Assembly (NCBI RefSeq): GCF_051014445.1
Contig: NW_027488369.1
Location: 13,100,001-13,164,000, forward strand
DNA length: 64,000 nucleotides
From: Colletes latitarsis
Lineage: Eukaryota > Arthropoda > Insecta > Hymenoptera > Colletidae
Direction: 5' to 3'
Made by a program: the position numbers and the translations under genes. Shown here piece by piece: positions 22,475 to 34,796 of the stretch (its first letter is position 1; each line of letters starts with the position of its first letter). The notes under the pieces are model-generated. The model worked only from the letters and a program-made list of their open reading frames with translations, ran no database searches and was not told the origin of the DNA.

Positions 22475-25400
22475 CGCTGGTTATGCCTGGGTTAGTTCTG
22501 GTATTTGCAATCATCTGCCTCATACTTTCGCGTTTGTCGCATACTTGTTGGCCAGATCCTGGCCTTTTTCTGGTTTGGATCACGTAGTAATGTGGTACCA
22601 CACTGAAACAGTCAATAGAAGCTGGTTCCGATTTGTATTTTAGAGGATATCGCTGGTTATGTCTGGGATAGTTCTGGTATTTCCAATCATCTGGCTCGTA
22701 CTTTCGCGTTTTTCGCATACTTGTTGGCCAGATCCTGGCCTCTTTCTGGTTTGGATCACGTAGTAATACGCCACAACACCGAAACAGTCAATTAAACCTG
22801 GTTGCGATTTATATTTTAGAGGATAACGCTGGTTATGTCTCGGGTAGGTCTGGTATTTGCAATCATCTGGCTCATACTTTCGCGTTTTTCGCATACTTGT
22901 TGGCCAGATCCGGGGTTTTTTCTGGTTTGGATCCCGTAGTAATGTGGTTCCACACCGAAACAGTCAATTAAACCTGGTTGCGATTAATATTTTAGGGGAT
23001 AACGCCGGTCACGTCTCGGTTAGGTCTGGGAGTTTCCCTCATCTGGCTCGTACTTTCGCGTTTTTCGCATTCTTGTTGGCCCGATCCTGGGATTTTTCTG
23101 GTTTGGATCACGTTGTAATGTGTTACAACACTGAAACAGTCACTAAAAGCATGTTCCGATTCGTATTCTAGAGGATAACGCTGGTTATGTCAGGGTTAGT
23201 TCTGGAATTTGCAATCATCTAGCTCGTACTTTCGCATTTTTCGCATACTTGGCCAGATCCTGGCCTTTTTCTGGTTTGGATCACGTAGTAATGCGGTACC
23301 ACACCGAAACAGTCAATGAAACCTGGTTGCGATTAATATTTTAGAGGATATCGCTGGTTATGTCTGGGTTAGTTCTGGTATTTCCAATCATCTGGCTCGT
23401 ACTTTCGCGTTTTTCGCATACTTGTTGGCCAGATCCTGGCCTCTTTCTGGTTTGGATCATCGTAGCAATGCGGTACCACACCGAAACAGTCAATTACACC
23501 TGGTTGCGATTAATATTTTAGGGGATAACGCCGGTTACGTCTCGGTTAGGTCTGGGATTTTCCCTCATCAGGCTCGTACTTTCGCATGTTTCGCATTCTT
23601 GTTGGCCCGATCCTGGGCTTTTTCTGGTTTGGATCACGTTGTAATGTGATACCTCACTGAAACAGTCATTAAAAGCATGTTCTGATGCGTATTTTTGAGG
23701 ATAACGCTGGTTATGTCAGGGTTAGTTCTGGTATTTGCAATCATATGGCTCATATATTCGCGTTTTTCGCATACTTGTTGGCCAGATCCTGGGCTTCTTC
23801 AGGTTTGGATCTCGTAGTAATGTGGTACCACACCGAAACAGTCAATTAAACTGGTTGCGATTCATATTTTAGAGGATAACGCCGGTTATGTCTCGGGTAG
23901 GTCTGGGATTTGTCCTCATCTGGCTCGTACTTTCGCGTTTTTTGCATACTTGTTGGCCAGATCCTTGCCTTTTTCTGGCTTGGACCACGTAGTAATGTGG
24001 TACCACACCGAAACAGTCAATTAAACCTGGTTGCGAATAATATTTTAGAGGATAACGCCGGTTATCGCTCGCTTAGGCCTGGGATTTGCCCTCATCTGGA
24101 TCGTACTTTCGCATTTTTCGCATACTTGTTGGCCAGACCCTGGGTTTTTTCTGGTTTGGATCCCGCAGTAATCTGGTTCCACAACGAAACAGATAATTTA
24201 ACCAGGTTGCGATTAATATTTTAGAGGATAACGCCGGTTATGTCTCGGTTAGGTCTGGTATTTGCCCTCATCTGGCTCGTACTTTCGCATTTTTCGCATA
24301 CTTGTTGGCCACATCCTGGCCTTCTTCTGGCTTGGACCACGTAGTAAAGTGGTACCACACCGAAACAGTCAATTAAACCTGGTTGCGAATAATATTTTAG
24401 AGGATAACGCCGGTTATGGCTCGCTTAGGCCTGGGATTTGCCCTCATCTGGATCGTACTTTCGCATTTTTCGCATTCTTGTTGGCCCGATCCTGGGCTTT
24501 TTCTGGTTTGGATCACGTTGTAATGTGGTACCACACTGGAACAGTCAATTAAACCTGGTACCGATTAATACTTTAGAGGATATCGCTGGTTATGCCTGGG
24601 TTAGTTCTGGTATTTGCAATCATCAGCCTCATACTTTCGCGTTTGTCGCATACTTGTTGGCCAGATCCTGGGTTTTTTCTGTTTTGGATCCCGTTGTAAT
24701 GAGGTTCCACACTGAAACAGTCAATAGAAGCTGGTTCCGATAAGTATTTTAGAGGATAACGCTGGTTATGTCTGTGTTAGTTCTGGTAGTTGCAATCATC
24801 TGGCTCATACTTTCGCGTTTCTCGCACACTTGTTGGCCAGACCCTGGCCCTTTTCTGGTTTGGATCACGTAGTAATGCGGTACCACACCGAAACAGTCAA
24901 TGAAACCTGGTTGCGATTAATATTTTAGAGGATAACGCCGGTTATGTCACGGTTAGGTCTGGGATTTGCCCTCATCTGCCTCGTACTTTCGCACGTTTCG
25001 CATACTTGTTGGCCAGATCCTGGGCTTTTTCTGGTTCGGATCACGTAGTAACGTGTTACAACACTGAAACAGTCATTAAAAGCATGTTCCAATTCGTATT
25101 CTGGAGGATAACGCTGGTTATGTCAGGGTTAGTTCTGGAATTTGCAATCATCTGGCTCATACTTTCGCATTTTTCGCATACTTGTTGGCCAGATCCTGGC
25201 CTTTTTCTGGTTTGGATCACGTAGTAATGCGGTACCACACCGAAACGGTCAATTAAACCTGGTTGCGATTAATATTTTAGAGGATTACGCCGGTTATGTC
25301 TCGGTTTGGTCTGGGATTTGCCCTCAACTGGCTCGTACTTGCGCATTTTGCGCATACTTGTTGGCGAGATCCTGGCCTTTTTCTGGTCTGGATCACGTAG

Positions 25401-25992
25401 TAATGCAGTACCACACCGAAACAGTCAATTAAACCTGGTTGCGATTAATATTTTAGAGGATATCGCTGGTTATGTCTGGGTTAGTTCTGGTATTTGCAAT
25501 CATCTGGCTCATACTTTCGCAATTTTCGCATACTTGTTGGCCAGATCCTGGCCTCTTTCTGGTTTGGATCATCGTAGCAGTGCGGTACCACACCGAAACA
25601 GTCAATTACACCTGGTTGCGATTAATATTTTAGGGGATAACGCCGGTTACGTCTCGGTTAGGTCTGGGATATTCCCTCATCAGGCTCGTACTTTCGCGTT
25701 TTTCGCATACTTGTTGGCCAGATCCTTGCCTTTTTCTGGCTTGGACCACGTAGTAATGTGGTACCACACCGAAACAGTCAATTAAACCTGTTTGCGAATA
25801 ATATTTTAGAGGATAACGCCGGTTATGTCTCGGTTAGGTCTGAGATTTGCCCTCATCTGGATCGTACTTTCGCATTTTTCGCATACTTGTTGGCCAGACC
25901 CTGGGTCTTTTCTGGTTTGGATCCCGCAGTAATGTGGTTCCACAACGAAACAGTCAATTTAACCTGGTTGCGATTAATATTTTAGAGGATAA
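22475..25992 (+). repeat. Higher-order block C, copy 2 (3518 bp, 20 monomers)
   Basis: This is the middle copy of the block. It begins with the same CGCTGGTTATGCCTGGG marker as copies 1 and 3. It lacks one monomer present near the end of both neighbours, so it most simply arose by loss of a single unit in register. Small private differences from copy 1 include GGTACCGATTAATAC near 24.56 kb and GTTCCAATTCG near 25.09 kb. Confidence 0.92.
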
Positions 25993-27926
25993 CGCTGGTT
26001 ATGCCTGGGTTAGTTCTGGTATTTGCAATCATCTGCCTCATACTTTCGCGTTTGTCGCATACTTGTTGGCCAGATCCTGGCCTTTTTCTGGTTTGGATCA
26101 CGTAGTAATGTGGTACCACACTGAAACAGTCAATAGAAGCTGGTTCCGATTTGTATTCTAGAGGATATCGCTGGTTATGTCTGGGATAGTTCTGGTATTT
26201 GCAATCATCTGCCTCGTACTTTCGCATTTTTCGCATTCTTGGTGGCCAGATCCTGGCCTTTTTCTGGTTTGGATCACGTAGTAATACGCCACAACACCGA
26301 AACAGTCAATTAAACCTGGTTGCGATTTATATTTTAGAGGATAACGCTGGTTATGTCTCGGGTAGGTCTGGTATTTGCAATCATCTGGCTCATACTTTCG
26401 CGTTTTTCGCATACTTGTTGGCCAGATCCGGGGTTTTTTCTGGTTTGGATCCCGTAGTAATGTGGTTCCACACCGAAACAGTCAATTAAACCTGGTTGCG
26501 ATTAATATTTTAGGGGATAACGCCGGTCACGTCTCGGTTAGGTCTGGGAGTTTCCCTCATCTGGCTCGTACTTTCGCGTTTTTCGCATTCTTGTTGGCCC
26601 GATCCTGGGATTTTTCTGGTTTGGATCACGTTGTAATGTGTTACAACACTGAAACAGTCACTAAAAGCATGTTCCGATTCGTATTCTAGAGGATAACGCT
26701 GGTTAGGTCAGGGTTAGTTCTGGAATTTGCAATCATCTAGCTCGTACTTTCGCATTTTTCGCATACTTGGCCAGATCCTGGCCTTTTTCTGGTTTGGATC
26801 ACGTAGTAATGCGGTACCACACCGAAACAGTCAATGAAACCTGGTTGCGATTAATATTTTAGAGGATAACGCTGGTTATGCCTGGGGTAGTTCTGGTATT
26901 TGCAATCATCTGGCTCATACTTTCGCGTTTTTCGCATACTTGTTGGCCAGATCCTTGCCTTTTTCTGGTTTGGATCACGTAGTAATGCGGTACCACACCG
27001 AAACGGTCAATTAAACCTGGTTGCGATTAATATTTTAGAGGATAACGCCGGTTATGTCTCGGTTTGGTCTGGGATTTGCCCTCAACTGGCTCGTACTTGC
27101 GCATTTTGCGCATATTTGTTGGCGAGATCCTGGCCTTTTTCTGGTCTGGATCACGTAGTAATGCAGTACCACACCGAAACAGTCAATTAAACCTGGTTGC
27201 GATTAATATTTTAGAGGATATCGCTGGTTATGTCTGGGTTAGTTCTGGTATTTGCAATCATCTGGCTCATACTTTCGCAATTTTCGCATACTTGTTGGCC
27301 AGATCCTGGCCTCTTTCTGGTTTGGATCATCGTAGCAGTGCGGTACCACACCGAAACAGTCAATTACACCTGGTTGCGATTAATATTTTAGGGGATAACG
27401 CCGGTTACGTCTCGGTTAGGTCTGGGATTTTCCCTCATCAGGCTCGTACTTTCGCGTTTTTCGCATACTTGTTGGCCAGATCCTTGCCTTTTTCTGGCTT
27501 GGACCACGTAGTAATGTGGTACCACACCGAAACAGTCAATTAAACCTGTTTGCGAATAATATTTTAGAGGATAACGCCGGTTATGTCTCGGGTAGGTCTG
27601 GGATTTGTCCTCATCTGGCTCATACTTTCGCGTTTTTCGCATACTTGTTGGCCAGATCCTTGCCTTTTTCTGGCTTGGACCACGTAGTAATGTGGTACCA
27701 CACCGAAACAGTCAATTAAACCTGTTTGCGAATAATATTTTAGAGGATAACGCCGGTTATGTCTCGGTTAGGTCTGAGATTTGCCCTCATCTGGATCGTA
27801 CTTTCGCATTTTTCGCATACTTGTTGGCCAGACCCTGGGTCTTTTCTGGTTTGGATCCCGCAGTAATGTGGTTCCACAACGAAACAGTCAATTTAACCTG
27901 GTTGCGATTAATATTTTAGAGGATAA
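25993..27926 (+). repeat. Higher-order block C, copy 3 with 10-monomer internal loss (1934 bp, 11 monomers)
   Basis: The first part, about 25993-26868, follows 22475-23350 at offset 3518. From about 26990 it follows 25232 onward at offset 1758. About ten monomers corresponding to roughly 23.35-25.12 kb are missing. A join region near 26.87-26.99 kb has ATGCCTGGGGTAG, which is not in either parent position. The extra monomer of copy 1, absent from copy 2, is present here at about 27.56-27.73 kb. The marker that starts each block occurs again at 27927 and then diverges near 28.0 kb. Confidence 0.9.
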
Positions 27927-28833
27927 CGCTGGTTATGCCTGGGTTAGTTCTGGTATTTGCAATCATCTGCCTCATACTTTCGCGTTTGTCGCATACTTGT
28001 TGGCCAGATCCTGGGTTTTTTCTGGTTTGTATCCCGTAGTAATGTGGTGCCACACTGAAACAGTCAATAAAAGCTGGTTTCGATTAGTATTTTAGAGAAT
28101 AACGCTGGTTATGTCTGTGTTAGTTCTGGCATTTGAAATCATCTGGCTCACACTTTCGCGTTTTTCGCACACTTGTTGGCCAGACCCTTTTCTCGTTTGG
28201 CTCACGTAGTAATGTGGTACCACACTGAAACAGTCAATAGAAGCTGGTTCCGATAAGTATTTTAGAGGATAACGCTGGTTATGTCTGGGTTAGTTCTGGT
28301 ATTTGCAATCCTCTGGCTCATACTTTCGCGTTTTTCGCATATTTGTTGACCAGATCCTGGGTTTTTTCTGTTGTGGATCCCGTAGTAATGAGGTTCCACA
28401 CCGAAACAGTCAATTAAACAGGTTGCGATTAATATTTTGGAGGATAACGCCGGTTATGTCTCGGGTAGGTCTGGGATTTGTCCTTATCTGGCTCGTACTT
28501 TCGCGTTTTTCGCATACTTGTTGGCCAGATCCTGGCCTTTTTCTGGTTTGGATCACGTAGTAATGTGGTACCACACTGAAACAGTCAATTAACCCTGGTT
28601 CAGATTAGTATTTTAGAGGATAGCGCTGGTTATGTCTGGGTGAGTTCAGGTATTTGCAATCATCTGGCTCGTACTTTCGCGTTTTTCGCACACTTGTTGG
28701 CCAGACCCATTTCTCGTTTGGCTCACGTAGTAATGTGTTACCACACTGAAACATTCAACAGAAACTGGTTCCGATTTGTATTTTAGAGGATATCGCTGGT
28801 TATGTCTGGGATAGTTCTGGTACTTGCGATCAT

Positions 28834-31800
28834 CTGGCTCGTACTTTCGCATTTTTCGCATTCTTGGTGGCCAGATCCTGGCCTTTTTCTGGTTTGGATC
28901 ACGTAGTAATACGGCACAACACCGAAACAGTCAATTAAACCTGGTTGGGATTTATATTTTAGAGGATAACGCTGGTTATGTCTCGGGTAGGTCTGGGATT
29001 TGTCCTTATCTGGCTCGTACTTTCGCGTTTTTCGCATACTTGTTGGCCAGATCCTGGGCTTTTTCTGGTTTGGATCACGTAGTAATGTGGTACCACACTG
29101 TCAATAAAAGCTGGTTCCGCTTAGTATTTTAGAGGATAACGCTGGTTATGCCTGGGATTGTTCTGGTATTTGCAATCATCTGGCTCATACTTTCGCGTTT
29201 TTCGCATACTTGTTAGCCCGATCCTGGGTTTTTTCTGTTTTGGATCTTGTAGTAATGAGGTTCCACACCGAAACAGTCAATTGAACTGGTTGCGATTAAT
29301 ATTTTAGGGGATAACGCCGGTTATGTCTCGGTTAGGTCTGGGATTTGCCCTCATCTGCCTCGTACTTTCGCACGTTTCGCATACTTGTTGGCCAGATCCT
29401 GGGCTTTTTCTGGTTTGGATCACGTAGTAATGTGGTACCACACTGTCAATAAAAGCTGGTTCCGCTTAGTATTTTAGAGGATAACGCTGGTTATGCCTGG
29501 GATAGTTCTGGTATCTGCAATCATCTGGCTCATACTTTCGCGTTTTTCACATACTTGTTGGCCAGATCCTGGGTTTTATCTGTTGTGGATCCCGTAGTAA
29601 TGAGGTTCCACACCGATACAGTCAATTAAACAGGTTGCGATTAATATTTTAGGGGATAACGCCGGTTACGTCTCGGTTAGGTCTGGGATTTTCCCTCATC
29701 TAGCTCGTACTTTCGCGTTTTTCGGATTCTTGTTAGCCCGATCCTGGGATTTTTCTGGTTTGGATCACGTAGTAATGTGTTACAACACTGAAACAGTCAT
29801 TAAAAGCATTTTCCGATTCGTATTCTAGAGGATAACGCCGGTTACGTCTCGGGTAGGTCTGGGATTTGTCCTCATCTGGCTCGTACTTTCGCGTTTTTCG
29901 CATACTTGTTGGCCAGATCCTTGCCTTTTTCTGGCTTGGATCACGTAGTAATGCGGTACCACACCGAAACAGTCAATTAAACCTGGTTGCGATTAATATT
30001 TTAGCGGATAACGCCGGTTATGTCTCGGTTTGGTCTGGGATTTGCCCTCAACTGGCTCGTACTTTCGCATTTTGCGCATACTTGTTGGCCAGATCCTGGC
30101 CTTTTTCTGGTCTGGATCACGTACTAATGCAGTACCACACCGAAACAGTCAATTAAACCTGGTTGCGATTAATATTTTAGAGGATATCGCTGGTTATGTC
30201 TGGGTTAGTTCTGGTATTTGCAATCATCTGGCTCATACTTTCGCATTTTTCGCATACTTGTTGGCCAGATCCTGGCCTCTTTCTGGTTTGGATCATCGTA
30301 GCAATGCGGTACCACACCGATACAGTCAATTACACCTGGTTGCGATTAATATTTTAGGGGATAAAGCCGGTTACGTCTCGGTTAGGTATGGGATTTTCCC
30401 TCATCAGGCTCGTACTTTCGCATTTTTCGCATTCTTGTTGGCCCGATACTGGGCTTTTTCTGGTTTGGATCAGGTTGTAATGTGGTACCACACTGAAACA
30501 GTCATTAAAAGCATGTTCCGATGCGTATTTTAGAGGATAACGCCGGTTATGTCTCGGTTAGGTCTGGGATTTGCCCTCATCTGTATCGTACTTTCGCATT
30601 TTTCGCATACTTGTGGGCCAGACCCTGGGTTTTTTCTGGTTTGGATCGCGTAGTAATGTGGTTCCACAACGAAACAGTCAATTTATCCTGGTTGCGATTA
30701 ATATTTTAGAGGATAACGCCGGTTATGTCTCGGATAGGTCTGGTATTTGCCCTCATCTGGCTCGTACTTTCGCATTTCTCGCATACTTGTTGGCCACATC
30801 CTGGCCTTCTTCTGGCTTGGACCACGTAGTAAAGTGGTACCACACTGAAACAGTCAATTAAACCAGGTTCCGATTAATACTTTAGAGGATAACGCTGGTT
30901 ATGCCTGGGTTAGTTCTGGTATTTGCAATCATCTGCCTCATACTTTCGCGTTTGTCGCATACTTGTTGGCCAGATCCAGGGTTTTTTCTGTTTTGGATCC
31001 CGTTGTAATGAGGTTCAACACTGAAACAGTCAATAAAAGCTGGTTCCGATTAGTATTTTAGGGGATAACGCTGGTTATGTCTGTGTTAGTTCTGGTATTT
31101 GAAATCATCTGGCTCATACTTTCGCGTTTTTCGCACACTTGTTGGCCAGACCCTTTTCTCGTTTGGATCACGTAGTAATGTGGTACCACACTGAAACAGT
31201 CAATAGAAGCTGGTTCCGATAAGTATTTTAGAGGATAACGCTGGTTATGTCAGGGTTAGTTCTGGTATTTGCAATCATCTGGCTCATACTTTCGCGTTTT
31301 TCGCATACTTGTTGACCAGATCCTGGGTTTTTTCTGTTGCGGATCCCGTAGTAATGAGGTTCCACACCGAACCAGTCAATTAAACTGGTTGCGATTAATA
31401 TTTTAGAGGATAACGCCGGTTATGTCTCGGGTAGGTCTGGGATTTGTCCTTATCTGGCTCGTACTTTCGCGTTATTCGCATACTTGTTGGCCAGATCCTG
31501 GCCTTCTTCTGGCTTGGACCACGTAGTAAAGTGGTACCACACTGAAACAGTCAATTAAACCTGGTTGCGATTTATATTTTAGAGGATAACGCTGGTTATG
31601 TCTCGGGTAGGTCTGGGATTTGTCCTTATCTGGCTCGTACTTTCGCGTTTTTCGCATACTTGTTGGCCAGATCCTGGCCTTTTTCTGGTTTGGATCACGT
31701 AGTAATGTGGTACCACACTGAAACAGTCAATTAACCCTCGTTCAGATTAGTATTTTAGAGGATAGCGCTGGTTATGCCTGGGTTAGTTCTGGTATTTGCA

Positions 31801-31966
31801 ATCATCTGCCTCATACTTTCGCGTTTGTCGCATACTTGTTGGCCAGATCCTGGCCTTTTTCTGGTTTGGATCACGTAGTAATGTGGTACCACACTGAAAC
31901 AGTCAATAGAAGCTGGTTCCGATTTGTATTTTAGAGGATATCGCTGGTTATGTCTGGGATAGTTCT
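28834..31966 (+). repeat. Higher-order block B, copy 2 (~3.13 kb)
   Basis: This is the displaced copy of 15495-18980, about 13 kb downstream and on the far side of block C. It is missing three monomers found in copy 1, with the junction near 29.90 kb, and carries one extra monomer near 30.9-31.1 kb. A short cluster of differences near 29570-29630 (TTATCTGTTGTGG, GAGGTTCC, GATACAG) contrasts with TTTTCTGGTTTGG, GTGGTTCC and GAAACAG in copy 1, and looks like a conversion tract from a neighbouring subfamily. Confidence 0.83.
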
Positions 31967-32106
31967 GGTATTTGCAATCATCTGCCTCGTACTTTCGCAT
32001 TTTTCGCATTCTTGGTGGCCAGATCCTGGCCTTTTTCTGGTTTGGATCACGTAGTAATACGCCACAACACCGAAACAGTCAATTAAACCTGGTTGCGATT
32101 TATATT

Positions 32107-32862
32107 TTAGAGGATAACGCTGGTTATGTCTCGGGTAGGTCTGGGATTTGCCCTCATCTGTCTCGTACTTTCGCATTTTTCGCATACTTGTTGGCCAGAT
32201 CCTGGCCTTTTTCTGGCTTGGACCATGTAGTAATGTGGTACCACTCCGAAACAGTCAATTAAACCTGGTTGCGAATAATATTTTAGTGGATAACGCTGGG
32301 TATGTCTGGTATAGTTCTGGTATTTGCAACCATCTGGCTCATATATTCGTATTTTTCGCATACTTGTTGGCCATATCCTGGGTTTTTTCTGGTTTGGATC
32401 ACGTAGTAATGTGGTACCACACTGAAACGTTCAATAGAAGCTGGTTCCGATTAGTATTTTAGAGGATAACGCTGGTTATGTCTAGGTTAGTTCTGGTATA
32501 TGCTATCATCTGGCATATACTTTCGCGATGTCGCATACTTGTTGGCCAGATCCTGGGCTTTTTCTGGTTTGGATCGCGTAGTAATGTGGTACCCCACTGA
32601 AACAGTCAATTAAACCTGGTTGCGATTAATATTATAGAGGATAACGCCGGTTATGTCTCGGGTAGGGCTGAGATTTGCCCACATCTGGCTCGTACTTTCG
32701 CATTTTTCGCATTCTTGTTGGCCAGATCCTGGCCTCTTTCTGGTTTGGATCACGTAGTAATGCGGTACAACACCGAAACAGTCAATTAAATCTGGTTGCG
32801 ATAAATATTTTAGAGGATAAAGCCGGTAATGTCTCGGTTTGGTCTGGTATTTGCCCTCATCT
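32107..32862 (+). repeat. Higher-order block D, copy 1
   Basis: About 756 bp matching 34041-34796 at offset 1934, which is 11 monomers less 2 bp. Rare shared markers are GGCATATACTTTCGCGATG (near 32.52 kb), GTACCCCACTGAAAC, AATATTATAGAGG and GATAAAGCCGGTAATG. The segment between the two copies, 32.86-34.04 kb, is ordinary satellite with monomers resembling block B and block C members (for example a GTGGGCCAGACC unit and a GTTATCGCTCGC unit). Confidence 0.83.
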
Positions 32863-34040
32863 GGATCGTACTTTCGCATTTTTCGCATACTTGTGGGCCA
32901 GACCCTGGGTTTTTTCTGGTTTGGATCGCGTAGTAATGTGGTTCCACAACGAAACAGTCAATTTATCCTGGTTGCGATTAATATTTTAGAGGATAACGCC
33001 GGTTACGTCTCGGTTAGGTCTGCGATTTTCCCTCATCAGGCTCGTACTTTCGCATTTTTCGCATACTTGTTGGCCGGATACTGGGCTTTTTCTGGTTTGG
33101 ATCAGGTTGTAATGCGGTACCACACTGAAACAGTCATTAAAAGCATGTTCCGATGCGTATTTTAGAGGATAACGCTGGTTATGTCTGGGTTAGTTCTGGT
33201 ATTTGCAATCATATGGCTCATATATTCGCGTTTTTCGCATACTTGTTGGCCAGATCCTGGGCTTTTTCTGGTTTGGATCACGTAGTAATGTGGTACCACA
33301 CCGAAACAGTCGATTAAACTTGTTGCGATTAATATTTTAGAGGATAACGCCGGTTATGTCTCGGGTAGGTCTGGGATTTGTCCTCATCTGGCTCGTACTT
33401 TCGCGTTTTTCGCATACTTGTTGGCCAGATCCTTGCCTTTTTCTGGCTTGGACCACGTAGTAATGTGGTACCACACCGAAACAGTCAATTAAACCTGGTT
33501 GCGAATAATATTTTAGAGGATAACGCCGGTTATCGCTCGCTTAGGCCTGGGATTTGCCCTCATCTGGATCGTACTTTCGCATTTTTCGCATACTTGTTGG
33601 CCAGACCCTGGGTTTTTTCTGGTTTGGATCGCGTAGTAATGTGGTTCCACAACGAAACAGTCAATTTATCCTGGTTGCGATTAATATTTTAGAGGATAAC
33701 GCCGGTTATGTCTCGGATAGGTCTGGTATTTGCCCTCATCTGGCTCGTACTTTCGCATTTTTCGCATACTTGTTGGCCACATCCTGGCCTTCTTCTGGCT
33801 TGGACCACGTAGTAAAGTGGTACCACACTGAAACAGTCAATTAAACCAGGTTCCGATTAATACTTTAGAGGATAACGCTGGTTATGCCTGGGTTAGTTCT
33901 GGTATTTGCAATCATCTGCCTCATACTTTCGCGTTTGTCGCATACTTGTTGGCCAGATCCTGGGTTTTTTCTGTTTTGGATCCCGTTGTAAAGAGGTTCC
34001 ACACTGAAACAGTCAATAAAAGCTGGTTCCGATTAGTATT

Positions 34041-34796
34041 TTAGGGGATAACGCTGGTTATGTCTCGGCTAGGTCTGGGATTTGCCCTCATCTGGCTCGT
34101 ACTTTCGCATTTTTCGCATACTTGTTGGCCAGATCCTGGCCTTTTTCTGGCTTGGACCATGTAGTAATGTGGTACCACACCGAAACAGTCAATTAAACCT
34201 GGTTGCGAATAATATTTTAGGTGATAACGCTGGGTATGTCTGGGATAGTTCTGGTATTTGCAACCATCTGGCTCATATATTCGTATTTTTCGCATACTTG
34301 TTGGCCATATCCTGGGTTTTTTCTGGTTTGGATCACGTAGTAATGTGGTACCACACTGAAACGGTCAATAGAAGCTGGTTCCGATTAGTATTTTAGAGGA
34401 TAACGCTGGTTATGTCTAGGTTAGTTCTGGTATATGCTATCATCTGGCATATACTTTCGCGATGTCGCATACTTGTTGGCCAGGTCCTGGGCTTTTTCTG
34501 GTTTGGATCGCGTAGTAATGTGGTACCCCACTGAAACAGTCAATTAAACCTGGTTGCGATTAATATTATAGAGGATAACGCCGGTTATGTCTCGGGTAGG
34601 TCTGAGATTTACCCACATCTGGCTCGTACTTTCGCATTTTTCGCATTCTTGTTGGCCAGATCCTGGCCTCTTTCTGGTTTGGATCACGTAGTAATGCGGT
34701 ACAACACCGAAACAGTCAATTAAATCTGGTTGCGATAAATATTTTAGAGGATAAAGCCGGTAATGTCTCGGTTTGGTCTGGTATTTGCCCTCATCT
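34041..34796 (+). repeat. Higher-order block D, copy 2
   Basis: Downstream partner of 32107-32862. It shares the rare GCGATGTCGCATAC shortening in which TTTTTCGC is replaced by ATGTCGC. It differs by scattered substitutions such as TTAGGTGATAACG near 34.22 kb and CCAGGTCCTGGG near 34.48 kb. After 34796 it moves into canonical monomers. Confidence 0.82.
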
